Shown here one piece after another: positions 1 to 7,051 of a DNA stretch of 13,245 nucleotides. Position numbers and translations under genes: made by a program. Source of the stretch: Palsa-892 sp035555855 (GTDB taxonomy: Bacteria > Pseudomonadota > Alphaproteobacteria > Rhizobiales > Xanthobacteraceae); the NCBI GenBank assembly GCA_035555855.1, contig DATMGD010000010.1, forward strand, positions 1 to 13,245. The letters are read 5' to 3'. The notes beneath the pieces were generated by a model that worked only from the letters and a program-made list of their open reading frames with translations, did not search any database and had not been told where the DNA came from. Each line of letters starts with the position of its first letter. Within the stretch, counting starts at the first letter, position 1.

Positions 1-71
1 CACCTTGAGCTGAATCAAGGCCGAGAATGCGATTTCCTTCAAATTTAGTCTCGCATGATGGGAGTCGATGC

Positions 72-596
72 ATGTCTATTTCGCTGACCGCCAAAGCTTG
101 GTCGCCCTATGCTGCCGGTATCGGTATAGGGATTCTGCAAATTCCGGCCTTTCTGCTGATCGAGACGGCGCTGGGCGCTTCATCTTCCTATGTCACCGTT
201 GCCGATCTGATCGCATCTTGGTTCGATCCTTCACTACTCAAGATTGATTATGCGGCGAAACACGTGGCGCTCACCGGCAAGAATTGGTGGCAGGTCGCTC
301 TCGTCGGTGGCATCGCAATCGGTGCATTTCTATCGGCAAAACTTTCCGGCGCGCGTCGTGCAGCGATTTCGCCGGTTTGGCAGCGTGCTACTGGCACAAG
401 TTCTCCCGCAAAGCGCTACGCACTCGCATTCCTCGCAGGTTTCATCATGTTGTTCGGCGCACGAATTGCCGATGGTTGCACCAGCGGCCATGGTCTCTCG
501 GGGATGGCGCAACTCTCTGTCGGCTCGACCGTCGCTGTCGCCGCAATGTTCGCTGGAGCGATTCTTGCCGCCAAGGTTCTACTTCGTCGTATCTAG
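72..596 (+). CDS. YeeE/YedE (DUF395) family membrane protein, first half of a two-gene transporter
   Basis: A 174-residue, strongly hydrophobic inner-membrane protein of the YeeE/YedE family, whose members are linked to import of thiosulfate or other small sulfur compounds. The family signature is visible as GARIADGCTSGHGLSG at residues 129-144, with its conserved cysteine at 136. About four membrane segments are apparent (roughly 12-34, 73-90, 117-134 and 149-170). The start at 72 is chosen because GGGAG at 60-64 lies seven bases before it; an in-frame ATG at 27 has no ribosome site and would add a non-hydrophobic leader. The next gene starts nine bases after the stop and encodes the partner half, so the two are surely co-transcribed. 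E. coli YeeE is one long chain, whereas here it is split in two, an arrangement known from other proteobacteria (sometimes called PmpA/PmpB). The exact substrate cannot be read from sequence. Confidence 0.85.
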   Translation: MSISLTAKAWSPYAAGIGIGILQIPAFLLIETALGASSSYVTVADLIASWFDPSLLKIDYAAKHVALTGKNWWQVALVGGIAIGAFLSAKLSGARRAAISPVWQRATGTSSPAKRYALAFLAGFIMLFGARIADGCTSGHGLSGMAQLSVGSTVAVAAMFAGAILAAKVLLRRI

Positions 597-605
597 GGGA
601 ATGTC

Positions 606-1181
606 ATGACGCTCCAAACCGCGATCGCAATTGGTCTTCTGATGGGCATCGTCTTTGGCTTCGCATTGGAAAAATCACGCGTTTTTGAGCCGGGTGTGAT
701 CGTAGGTCAGATGCAGTTTCAGAATTTCATCATGCTAAAGGTTTTTCTGACTGCGGTCGCAACCGGCGCTATCGTCCTCGCGTTCCTGAATGGTTTCGGC
801 TTTGTAAAGCTCGCACCCAAGGCCGCAAACTTCGGTGCCGATATCGTCGGAGGGCTCGTGCTTGGCGTGGGGATCACGCTTGCCGGTGCCTGTCCCGGAA
901 CGACGCTTGCGCAAATCGGAGCGGGCTATCGTGACGCGCTGTTTACACTCTTCGGCGGGCTGTTAGGTGCGCTGGCTTACTCCTATTTTGAGCCACGTAT
1001 TTCATCAGTGTTGAGTATGAATGGGCCCAAGACCATTTTCACGGACTATGTTGGAATTCCGTACTGGATGGGAGCACTAGCGCTCGCGGCAATACTGGTG
1101 GTTATGCTCGTATTGCTGGAGCGCTGGCAACCATACAGCGAGGAGTTCGGCCGCAACTATGACGGCGACCTACATTCTTGA
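606..1181 (+). CDS. YeeE/YedE (DUF395) family membrane protein, second half of a two-gene transporter
   Basis: A 191-residue membrane protein, the second partner of the DUF395 pair. The family signature appears as GACPGT at residues 94-99, cysteine at 96, in the setting G-x-T-L-A-G-A-C-P-G-T. Membrane segments are likely near 5-22, 44-62, 80-98, 111-128 and 153-172, and the tail after 172 is charged and probably cytoplasmic. AGGGGA at 595-600 overlaps the stop codon of the preceding gene and sits five bases before the ATG, so translation of the two is probably coupled. Cysteines in the matching motifs of YeeE-type thiosulfate transporters lie along the substrate path, and here each half supplies one. 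The assignment to sulfur transport rests on family knowledge. No sulfur-metabolism gene is visible next door to refine it. Confidence 0.85.
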   Translation: MTLQTAIAIGLLMGIVFGFALEKSRVFEPGVIVGQMQFQNFIMLKVFLTAVATGAIVLAFLNGFGFVKLAPKAANFGADIVGGLVLGVGITLAGACPGTTLAQIGAGYRDALFTLFGGLLGALAYSYFEPRISSVLSMNGPKTIFTDYVGIPYWMGALALAAILVVMLVLLERWQPYSEEFGRNYDGDLHS

Positions 1182-1366
1182 TTGAAAGAAACTTGTACAG
1201 ATAGGATCGCTGTCAATTATCAGATGCTTATGCGCGTGGCAGTTAGCGGCCCATTGCACTGTTACGGAGTGCATTAGCTCATAACTGGATAATTGTTTGT
1301 CTCTATTCCAACGCGAGAATCGTCTTGGGTTAGTATCTACGCGATAATGACGCTGCATGACGGTTG

Positions 1367-1390
1367 CGCCACTATGGAATAATAGTGGCG
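1367..1390. repeat. Perfect 9-bp inverted repeat in a convergent intergenic region
   Basis: CGCCACTAT (1367-1375) and ATAGTGGCG (1382-1390) are exact reverse complements around a six-base loop. The element lies in the 307-base gap between the + strand transporter pair and the - strand secreted-protein gene, where transcripts from both sides would meet. No run of T follows on either strand, so it is not a standard intrinsic terminator, though it could still stall or protect transcript ends. Apart from this and the hairpin at 1440-1465 I see no gene or site in 1182-1488. Confidence 0.4.
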
Positions 1391-1439
1391 GGCGATGATT
1401 GTGTCGTTGCTGCGATGCCGGAACGAGGTTGAGGGTATC

Positions 1440-1465
1440 CTATCGCGCTTTATAGCTAGCGATAG
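1440..1465. repeat. Hairpin downstream of the secreted-protein gene
   Basis: CTATCGC (1440-1446) plus GCT (1447-1449) pair with AGC (1454-1456) and GCGATAG (1459-1465), giving ten base pairs with a TTAT loop and a two-base TA bulge. It lies 23 bases beyond the stop codon of the - strand gene at 1489-1941. That is where a transcript-end structure would be expected, but the T-run of a classical terminator is missing. Confidence 0.35.
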
Positions 1466-1488
1466 CCGGGGCACTGGTCGACGCGCCC

Positions 1489-1941
1489 TCACTTTACCCG
1501 GTTCGGACACAAGGCGCTGAATTGTTCGATAGTTGAACCATAGCTCGAAGCGCCGGACCCATCCAGCGTCTGCCTGCTCTCGATATCGGTAATGAGGTAG
1601 CCTGCCGCGTCGCCGTCAGTGTTGCGGCCTTTGAACAACATGTTTGCGCCATAGAGCGTGGTGAAAGCGCCGGTTTTGCAGTTGGCGGTAATTTTCAGAT
1701 GCAGCGGCGTTTTCAGTTCCTTCGCGATGCAAGCTTCCGTCACCTTGCCGACATAGTCGCGGCAGTACCCGATCGCGTTTTGTCTAGTGTGCCTGGTGAT
1801 GATCTTCGCATGGGTAGTCCCGATACCGGACTTTTTAATGATCGTGACCTCCATACCAATCCGCTCACCGTAGGCGAGCGTCTTCGCGACAGCGGGTAGG
1901 GTGAAGGCAGATGCTAGGATTGTGAGCAGAAAACGACGCAT
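1489..1941 (-). CDS. Small secreted protein of unknown function with four cysteines
   Basis: I do not recognise a named family. The 150-residue product begins with a clear Sec signal peptide: basic MRR, a hydrophobic stretch at residues 4-18, and a likely cut after AVA at 17-19. The mature part carries four cysteines (60, 71, 88, 145), enough for two disulfides, which suits a periplasmic or secreted protein. The C-terminal half is rich in Gly, Thr and Ser and reads like a compact beta-fold. The start at 1941 is preferred over an ATG 45 bases upstream because AGGAG stands seven bases before it and the signal peptide then begins at the N-terminus. It converges with the transporter pair and diverges from the methyltransferase, so it is a single-gene unit. 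Similar short secreted proteins are annotated as hypothetical in Hyphomicrobiales; that is recollection of style, not a search. Confidence 0.75.
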   Translation of the reverse strand: MRRFLLTILASAFTLPAVAKTLAYGERIGMEVTIIKKSGIGTTHAKIITRHTRQNAIGYCRDYVGKVTEACIAKELKTPLHLKITANCKTGAFTTLYGANMLFKGRNTDGDAAGYLITDIESRQTLDGSGASSYGSTIEQFSALCPNRVK

Positions 1942-2203
1942 GAGCTTGCTCCTGGCGCAAGTTGTACTTGGCTCTGCGGCTGCCACATACGCGCCGCGCG
2001 GCGCTGCGAATTGTCAGATATTTGTGAATAATACACTGCTCGCGGTAGGATGGATTTTGGCTGAATCCAGATTTTCTCGGTGGACTTATGTTTGAGTAGG
2101 CTTTCGGTAATTTACCTCGTTTGCCAATCTCCCTGCGCTGAGCTGTAAGGCATGCTTCACTTAGCAAGACAACGCTCTGGCTAGAATGGCTCGACAGGTG
2201 ATC

Positions 2204-2210
2204 GAGGAGG
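2204..2210 (+). promoter_or_regulatory. Ribosome binding site that fixes the methyltransferase start
   Basis: GAGGAGG at 2204-2210 is a near-ideal Shine-Dalgarno sequence. Two in-frame GTG codons follow, at 2212 and 2218. The first is only one base away, too close for initiation, while the second is seven bases away. The start at 2218 is therefore favoured. Confidence 0.75.
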
Positions 2211-2217
2211 GGTGTCC

Positions 2218-3033
2218 GTGAATGACGATGTGGTAAATCACTATGGTGGCGGTGGCCTGTCTAATGTGATCGCAGAGAGTCTGCGCAAGGTCGGCAAGGA
2301 TATGGACAAACTTACCACGACCGATCTCGTGACTGTCGACGAGTTCCATATCCGTGGTCGCAAGGCTACCCTTGAACTGGCCGAATACTTAAATCTCGAC
2401 GCCTCTTTTGATGTGCTCGATATCGGAAGCGGGCTCGGAGGACCGGCGCGAACGCTGGCCGAGACCTTTGGCTGCCATGTGACGGGCATCGACTTGACGC
2501 AGGAGTTCTGCGACGCCGCGACGACGCTCAGCGGTTGGGTTGGCCTTTCGGATCGCGTTGATTTTCAGCAAGGTGATGCGACTAGCCTGCCGTTTGATGA
2601 TGCCATGTTCGACGCAGCCATGACGTTGCATGTGGCCATGAACATCGCCGCCAAGGACCGGATGTATGCGGAGACAAAGCGCGTATTGAAGCCGGGTAGC
2701 CGCTTCGTTATTTATGACGTGCTCCAAGGCGAAGGCGGTGATGTGCTGTTTCCGGTGCCTTGGGCGCGAGAGCCTTCTATCAGCCATCTGGCAACGCCCG
2801 ACACCATGCCGTTGCTCCTATCGAACGCTGGGTTCAGAATTTTGAAGGTGGAAGACACGACGGAAAAGGGCCAGCTTTGGTTCGAGGAGATGGCCGCGCG
2901 GATGGCAACCGCAACTCCGGCCGTGACGTTTCAGGCTTTTCTCGGAAATGACTTTGCCGCGATGGCACGCAATCAGGTGATTAATCTGCGGGAGCGCCGA
3001 ATTCGTACGGTCAGCTACATTTGTGAGGCTTAA
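2218..3033 (+). CDS. SAM-dependent class I methyltransferase
   Basis: A 271-residue cytoplasmic methyltransferase of the Methyltransf_11/UbiE-like type. Motif I, VLDIGSGLGGPAR at residues 66-78, forms the S-adenosylmethionine glycine loop. The acidic residue after strand 2 is D92 in TGIDL, and D120-A121 in QQGDATSLPF is the adenine-contact motif. VLKPGSRFVIYDVLQ at 157-171 is the usual strand 5 region. Residues 1-60 form a helical lid (DEFHIRGRKATLELAEYL) like that of small-molecule N- or C-methyltransferases such as the sarcosine/dimethylglycine and tocopherol types. The acceptor cannot be deduced. Translation probably starts at GTG 2218. The gene stands alone: its upstream neighbour is divergent and nothing coding follows on the + strand before the terminator near 3250, so context gives no pathway. 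Confidence 0.85.
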   Translation: MNDDVVNHYGGGGLSNVIAESLRKVGKDMDKLTTTDLVTVDEFHIRGRKATLELAEYLNLDASFDVLDIGSGLGGPARTLAETFGCHVTGIDLTQEFCDAATTLSGWVGLSDRVDFQQGDATSLPFDDAMFDAAMTLHVAMNIAAKDRMYAETKRVLKPGSRFVIYDVLQGEGGDVLFPVPWAREPSISHLATPDTMPLLLSNAGFRILKVEDTTEKGQLWFEEMAARMATATPAVTFQAFLGNDFAAMARNQVINLRERRIRTVSYICEA

Positions 3034-3240
3034 ATGCCTTTAATGGCCGAGCCTCTACGCCGTCGGCTTTTACACTATTTTTCCGCGCGCTCCTTTGGAG
3101 GCGGGTTTCTAAGCTATTCGATGAAGCGCACTGCGCTGCCACATGCGTTTCTGTTCCGGCCGGGTTCGCATATCACTGATCTACGACCACAAGACCGAGG
3201 AATTTGTTGTAGGAATGGCTTAACGGTATCGTAGTGAAGA

Positions 3241-3266
3241 AAACCCCGGCGCGAGGCCGGGGCTTT
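3241..3266 (-). terminator. Intrinsic (Rho-independent) terminator, best on the minus strand
   Basis: CCCCGGC (3244-3250) and GCCGGGG (3256-3262) form a seven-pair GC-only stem around GCGAG. Read on the - strand the stem is followed by TTTTCTTC, and the flanks extend it through a G-U pair and three A-U pairs. It sits 48 bases beyond the stop of the barrel-gene remnant at 3311, so it was probably that gene's own terminator. It would now end transcripts arriving from the hydroxylase unit. On the + strand only CTTT follows, so it may also weakly end the methyltransferase transcript. Confidence 0.75.
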
Positions 3267-3310
3267 AACGAATTTACGAACCAGCGCGGCAAAGCGGCGC
3301 GACGTATGCT

Positions 3311-3448
3311 TTAAAACCGGTAGTTGATGCCGGCCCGCACAATGTTCGTGGTGAGATCGGCCGAAGTTTTCATGGCGTTCCGCGCGGCGCCCCCATTTGT
3401 CAGTCGTTCGTGAACAATATAGTTGCTCGCGAATAGTAGAATCAGCGT
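3311..3448 (-). pseudogene. C-terminal remnant of an outer-membrane beta-barrel protein gene
   Basis: The - strand frame ending with TAA at 3311-3313 encodes about 45 residues finishing TTNIVRAGINYRF. A last strand ending in Phe, with alternating polar and hydrophobic residues, is the hallmark of outer-membrane barrels. The NIVRAG-NYRF form is typical of the small Omp25/Opa-like porin-type proteins of Rhizobiales. Upstream the frame runs back only to a TAA at 3449-3451. It has no usable start, no signal peptide and no other strands, where an intact protein would be about 200-280 residues. Recognisable barrel sequence begins near 3424 (NYIVHERLTNGG). The terminator at 3241-3266 lies where an intact gene's would. 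The rest of the gene was lost at the edge of the neighbouring cluster. The remaining parts of 3034-3487 hold nothing else I can identify. Confidence 0.65.
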
Positions 3449-3487
3449 TTACCAAACTCGGTAAATTCAGTTCGCAACGGGCACACG

Positions 3488-3682
3488 CTATCTGCTCTTC
3501 TTGATGTCACCCTTCTTGACGCCGGCTTCGGGGAAAATCCACATCGCGGCGACCATGAAGGCGGCAATGATCATCACGATCGTCGAAAGGTTGTGATGCA
3601 CCGGCGACTTGCTCCAGTAGGCGAGAATGGTTGCTACGATCAGCGCGATGGCGGAGAGAACTGCTTTGACGTCATGCGGCAC
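3488..3682 (-). CDS. Small two-helix inner-membrane protein, unknown function
   Basis: A 64-residue protein with two clear membrane segments (about residues 6-22 and 33-50), a short loop containing SPVHHN between them, and a lysine-rich end (KKGDIKKSR) that should stay in the cytoplasm. No known family is recognised. The start is GTG at 3682, supported by AAGGAG at 3690-3695 seven bases upstream. That ribosome site overlaps the stop codon of the hydroxylase-family gene, so the two are co-transcribed and probably translationally coupled. The pairing suggests a helper or small subunit for the membrane enzyme, but this is context only. Confidence 0.7.
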   Translation of the reverse strand: MPHDVKAVLSAIALIVATILAYWSKSPVHHNLSTIVMIIAAFMVAAMWIFPEAGVKKGDIKKSR

Positions 3683-3693
3683 GGTGCGTCTCC

Positions 3694-4464
3694 TTATTCC
3701 GCGATGATCGGCTGGGCTGCCGCCACGTCTGGGCGCTTCGGCATGCCGCGCAGGTTCTTTTTCAGGTGGCTCGTATCATAGCCGTTCAGCAGCGTGCCGA
3801 TGAGGCCGCGGTCGAGATCGGACGTGCCGAACAGCCAGTCGGCGATCGGGAAGGTGAGGTTCATGTTGGTTTCCATCATCAGCCGCGCGTTGTGATGCGA
3901 GGTGTGATGGCGGCGCAGCGTGTTGACGAACGGGCAGTAGCGCACGAACCAATTTTCATCGACATGACAGCAGAAGTGCATGAATTCGTAGATGAGATAC
4001 ATGCCGGTCGTTGTCGCCATGAACAGCCAGCCGACATTGGCCGTGAACAGATAGCCAAGGACCAGCGCCGCTGGCAGCGACATCAGGATGAACACAACGA
4101 GCGCGAACGGCGGAAATACGGTGACGCGCCAGTCCTTGTGATCGCGGAATCGCATCTCGTCATCGGTGAAGAACTGATGATGGTTGAGGGTGTGGCGCTC
4201 ATAGACCGCGCGCAGGCCCTTGATGTTGATCGGCCGGTGCATGACGTATTTGTGCACGGCCCATTCAAAGACGTTGGTGAACAGGAAGGTGAGGGGCACC
4301 GTCAGCCACTCGAACCATGTCACGTTCGCGATGTGCTGCAGGTAGATGTAAAACGCCGCCGCGCCCATCGCATAGATGATGACGATGTGAAGGTAGCCGT
4401 CATACCAGCCCATGATCCGGGACCGATATTCCTGGCGGAAAGCAACTTGGCGATCGCCCATCAT
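3694..4464 (-). CDS. Fatty acid hydroxylase / sterol desaturase family membrane enzyme
   Basis: A 256-residue integral membrane protein of the FA_hydroxylase superfamily, which uses a di-iron centre held by histidine clusters to hydroxylate or desaturate lipid-like substrates with O2. The clusters are visible: HKYVMH (71-76), HTLNHH (91-96), H163 and H167 in HFCCH, and HHTSHH (186-191). Membrane segments lie near 24-43, 51-68, 116-138 and 143-162, which places the histidines on the cytoplasmic face as usual. The length is normal. GGAG eight bases before the ATG at 4464 supports the start. The palindrome TGATATATCA lies 58 bases upstream, so this is a separate transcription unit from the transporter above it, probably under the same regulator. 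The substrate is unknown; sterols are unlikely in this kind of bacterium, while carotenoid, fatty acyl or other lipids are possible. Confidence 0.85.
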   Translation of the reverse strand: MMGDRQVAFRQEYRSRIMGWYDGYLHIVIIYAMGAAAFYIYLQHIANVTWFEWLTVPLTFLFTNVFEWAVHKYVMHRPINIKGLRAVYERHTLNHHQFFTDDEMRFRDHKDWRVTVFPPFALVVFILMSLPAALVLGYLFTANVGWLFMATTTGMYLIYEFMHFCCHVDENWFVRYCPFVNTLRRHHTSHHNARLMMETNMNLTFPIADWLFGTSDLDRGLIGTLLNGYDTSHLKKNLRGMPKRPDVAAAQPIIAE

Positions 4465-4521
4465 TGTTCATTCTCCGCTAAAGCTGGCCCGCTTTGCCGC
4501 GCGGGTCTTGAGGTTGGCCTG

Positions 4522-4531
4522 TGATATATCA
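4522..4531. promoter_or_regulatory. Perfect palindrome TGATATATCA, candidate GntR operator before the hydroxylase unit
   Basis: TGATATATCA reads the same on both strands. It lies in the 94-base gap between livF and the hydroxylase-family gene, 57 bases before that gene's start. The same ten bases, again followed by GC, occur at 9290-9299, and a 9/10 version at 11341-11350. AT-centred palindromes of this kind suit dimeric FadR-subfamily GntR regulators, and one is encoded at 9673-10365. Binding itself is inferred. Confidence 0.6.
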
Positions 4532-4558
4532 GCAGTCTATCACTCTCGAGGGCGCCGT

Positions 4559-5284
4559 TCAATCGCCCGATACAGGTTCTGCACTTCCCGAGATCACCCG
4601 CGCCACGGTTGGGTTGGCGGCCGCCTCCCGGGGCAGGCCGGTGAAGATTATCTCACCTCGTTCAAGGACATAGAGGCGGTCAGCGAATTCCGGTACGTGG
4701 TGGACGTTCGATTCCGCGATGAAGACGGCGTGTCCGAGCGCCCGGATCGAAGCGATGCCATCGACGATCGCGGGGATCACGGCGGGCGATAGGCCCTCGG
4801 TCGGCTCGTCGAGCAGCAGGAGCTTTGGATCGGAAGCAAGCGCGCGGGCGATGGAAACCATCTTGCGCTCGCCGCCCGAAAGCTCCTGGCCGCCGCGTTC
4901 CATGTACCGCGTGAGTTTCGGAAACACTTTATAGGCGAGCGCCACGCGCTCTTGCTGGTTGTGTCCGCCGGCCTGCGGCCAGGTCGGCATCGCGATGTTC
5001 TCGGAAACCGTCAGCTCGCCGAAGACTTCGCTTTCTTCCGGCGCGAAGCCGATACCTTTGCGCGCGACCTCGAACGGTCGGCGGCCGATCAGGCTTTCGC
5101 CGCCGAAGTCGATGGTGCCGGCGGCGGGCTTGTGGAAGCCCATGATGGTGCGGAACGTCGTGCTCTTGCCCGCGCCGTTCCGGCCGACAAGGCAGACGAG
5201 TTCGCCTTTCTTCACCTCAAGCGAGATGCTGCGCAGAATACGGCTGCCCTGGATATCGACGGAAAGGTCGCGGATCGAAAGCAT
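4559..5284 (-). CDS. livF: Branched-chain amino acid-type ABC transporter ATPase, LivF-like
   Basis: A 241-residue cytoplasmic ABC ATPase that powers import through the membrane pair encoded upstream. Walker A is GRNGAGKS at 34-41, the ABC signature LSGGE at 135-139, and Walker B LLLLDEP at 155-161. The Q-loop region reads FAPEESEVFGELTV (80-93), the LivF-type layout, and length matches LivF (about 235). The switch region is AESNVHHVPEF, where LivF proteins usually have VEQN. LivF lacks a canonical H-loop His anyway, so this is a variation and not a clear defect. The start codon lies one base after the livG stop, and it is the last gene of the five-gene importer operon. Substrate specificity is set by the binding protein and is not known here. 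Confidence 0.9.
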   Translation of the reverse strand: MLSIRDLSVDIQGSRILRSISLEVKKGELVCLVGRNGAGKSTTFRTIMGFHKPAAGTIDFGGESLIGRRPFEVARKGIGFAPEESEVFGELTVSENIAMPTWPQAGGHNQQERVALAYKVFPKLTRYMERGGQELSGGERKMVSIARALASDPKLLLLDEPTEGLSPAVIPAIVDGIASIRALGHAVFIAESNVHHVPEFADRLYVLERGEIIFTGLPREAAANPTVARVISGSAEPVSGD

Positions 5285-5285
5285 C

Positions 5286-6047
5286 TTAGTGGCCCCGCTT
5301 CTTGCCGACGACGATCTCGATCACAGATTCGGTCGAGAAGAATTCCTTGGGCGGCAGATCCGCGAGCAGCTTGCCCTCGGCGATCGCGATGATGCGGTCG
5401 GAATAAGTCGCGACCAGATCCATGTCGTGCTCAACTAGGATCATCGCCTTCACGCCTGCGCGATTGGCCGCGACGATCAGCGTCTTCATCACGCGATGCT
5501 TCTCGTTGGTCGAAATGCCGGAGGTCGGCTCGTCGAGCAGGATGACCTCGGGATCGAGCGCGAAAGCGGAAGCGACGTCGAGCAGCTTTTTCTCGCCTTG
5601 CGACAAAAGCTGCGAAACGGTGTCGAGGCGATTTTCAAGGCCGAAGATTTCAGCTACTTCGCGTGCGCGCTTGCGCATGCCGGCATCGGCATGAAGCGAC
5701 GAGAACATTTGCCAGCGCTTGCGCTGGCGCGTGACCAGCGCCGCAACGATGGTTTCCTCGACGGTGAGCTTCGGGAAAACGTGAACGAGCTGGAACGCGC
5801 GGGCGAGGCCACGCTCGGCAAGCGCGACTGGATCGCGCCCTGCGAGTTTTTCGCCCTTGAAATAGACTTCGCCCTCGGTCGGCGTCAGCAGGCCGGTGAG
5901 GAGATTGACGAGTGTCGTCTTGCCGGCGCCGTTTGGCCCGACGATCGAAACACGCTCGCCGGAATTGACGGCGATGCTGACGCCCGAAAGCGCGCGATAG
6001 CCGCCATAGGCCTTGCCGACATTGTGGGTCTGAATCAGTGCACTCAT
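5286..6047 (-). CDS. livG: Branched-chain amino acid-type ABC transporter ATPase, LivG-like
   Basis: A 253-residue ABC ATPase, the second nucleotide-binding subunit of the importer. Walker A is GPNGAGKT at 37-44, and the Q-loop lies in ARAFQLVHVFPKLTV (82-96). The signature has the LivG-type form LSQGE at 148-152, Walker B is VILLDEP at 168-174, and the H-loop histidine is H207 in LVEHDMD. The long insert after the Q-loop (about 105-128) is normal for LivG. Its ATG overlaps the stop of the livM-like gene by four bases (ATGA), and its own stop is one base before livF, showing tight translational coupling. It is expected to pair with LivF as a heterodimer below the LivH/LivM permease. Confidence 0.92.
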   Translation of the reverse strand: MSALIQTHNVGKAYGGYRALSGVSIAVNSGERVSIVGPNGAGKTTLVNLLTGLLTPTEGEVYFKGEKLAGRDPVALAERGLARAFQLVHVFPKLTVEETIVAALVTRQRKRWQMFSSLHADAGMRKRAREVAEIFGLENRLDTVSQLLSQGEKKLLDVASAFALDPEVILLDEPTSGISTNEKHRVMKTLIVAANRAGVKAMILVEHDMDLVATYSDRIIAIAEGKLLADLPPKEFFSTESVIEIVVGKKRGH

Positions 6048-7051
6048 GACGTCACCGCTTTGCGGGCGGCAACCGGCGCCTCGCCCTTGTTGCTGCGCCG
6101 GAAGCGCGCCGCGAGCAATTCAAAAGCGCCGACAATGCCGCCGGGGAAGCCGATTACGATGATCGCGAGCACCGCGCCGAGCACGAAGCGCCAGTACTGG
6201 GTGAGCGACTGCAGTTGATCTTGCAGGAGCGTATAGGCCAGCGCGCCGACGATCGGCCCGAAGAAGTTCGAGAAGCCGCCGAGCACGGTCATGAACACGA
6301 GCTGGCCTGAATGCGTCCAGTAAACCAGTTCAGGGTCGGCAAGGCCGACGCGGAAGCCGAGCACCGCGCCGCCGATCGCGCCAAAGACCGCGGAAATCAC
6401 GAAAGCGGTGAGGCGGAAGTGCCAGACGCGGACGCCGAGATATTCGGCCTTGCGCGGGTTGTCGCGCAGCGCCCGAAGATGCAGGCCGAACGGCGAATGC
6501 ACGATTCGCCACATGATGAAGCCGGTGATCACCAGAAGCGCCAGGCAGTAGTAATAGAACGGCCCGGAGAGGAAGCCGATCTTGTTGTATTGCGCGAATT
6601 CGAGCCCGAGGATGTTCATGCGCGGCACGCGCATGCCGCTGTCGCCGCCGGTCAGATAGTAGAACTTGAACAGGAACGAGTGGAACAGCATGCCGAAGGC
6701 AAGCGTCAGCATGCCGAAGAAGATGCCAGTGTAGCGCACGCATAGAGCGCCGACCGGAATCGCGACCACGATCGCCGCAAGCACCGCGACGAGGAGAGCC
6801 ACCTCGAAACTCTTGATCCCAAGCGTGCCGGAAACAACCGCGGTGCCATAGGCGCCGACCCCGAGAAACATCGCGTGCCCGAAAGAGAGCAACCCGCCAT
6901 AGCCGAACAGAAGATTGAATCCCAGAAGCGCGATCGCGTAGGCGAAGAACGGGATCATCAGGCTGATGTAAAACGGTTTCGCGAAGTAGGGCAGCGCAAT
7001 CAGTGCCGCAATACTCGCCAACGTGATCAACAGGGCTGAGCGCGATTTCAT
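6044..7051 (-). CDS. livM: Branched-chain amino acid-type ABC transporter permease, LivM-like
   Basis: A 335-residue inner-membrane permease of the BPD_transp_2 family, with about eight to ten hydrophobic segments. The family-typical GYGGLLSFGHAMFLGVGAYG lies at 50-69. The cytoplasmic coupling loop reads LRALRDNPRKAEYLGV (192-207), and the late motif VLGGFSNFFGPIVGA is at 256-270. The last 25 residues are a charged, alanine-rich cytoplasmic tail. The ATG overlaps the stop of the livH-like gene by four bases, and its own stop overlaps the livG start by four. Length agrees with LivM proteins lacking the long N-terminal extension of the E. coli form. It should form a heterodimeric channel with LivH. 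Confidence 0.92.
   Translation of the reverse strand: MKSRSALLITLASIAALIALPYFAKPFYISLMIPFFAYAIALLGFNLLFGYGGLLSFGHAMFLGVGAYGTAVVSGTLGIKSFEVALLVAVLAAIVVAIPVGALCVRYTGIFFGMLTLAFGMLFHSFLFKFYYLTGGDSGMRVPRMNILGLEFAQYNKIGFLSGPFYYYCLALLVITGFIMWRIVHSPFGLHLRALRDNPRKAEYLGVRVWHFRLTAFVISAVFGAIGGAVLGFRVGLADPELVYWTHSGQLVFMTVLGGFSNFFGPIVGALAYTLLQDQLQSLTQYWRFVLGAVLAIIVIGFPGGIVGAFELLAARFRRSNKGEAPVAARKAVTS

Noticed and set aside
1..48. Open frame to a TAG at 46-48, possibly the tail of an upstream gene
   Set aside because: Only 15 codons are visible and nothing in them can be matched to a family, so a gene cannot be supported.
1170..1358. Small minus-strand open frame between the transporter pair and the secreted-protein gene
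   Set aside because: No ribosome site, no protein character, and it overlaps the end of the transporter gene.
3034..3234. 66-codon open frame directly after the methyltransferase
   Set aside because: It starts immediately after the stop codon without a ribosome site of its own and its product has no domain, membrane segment or composition suggesting a protein.
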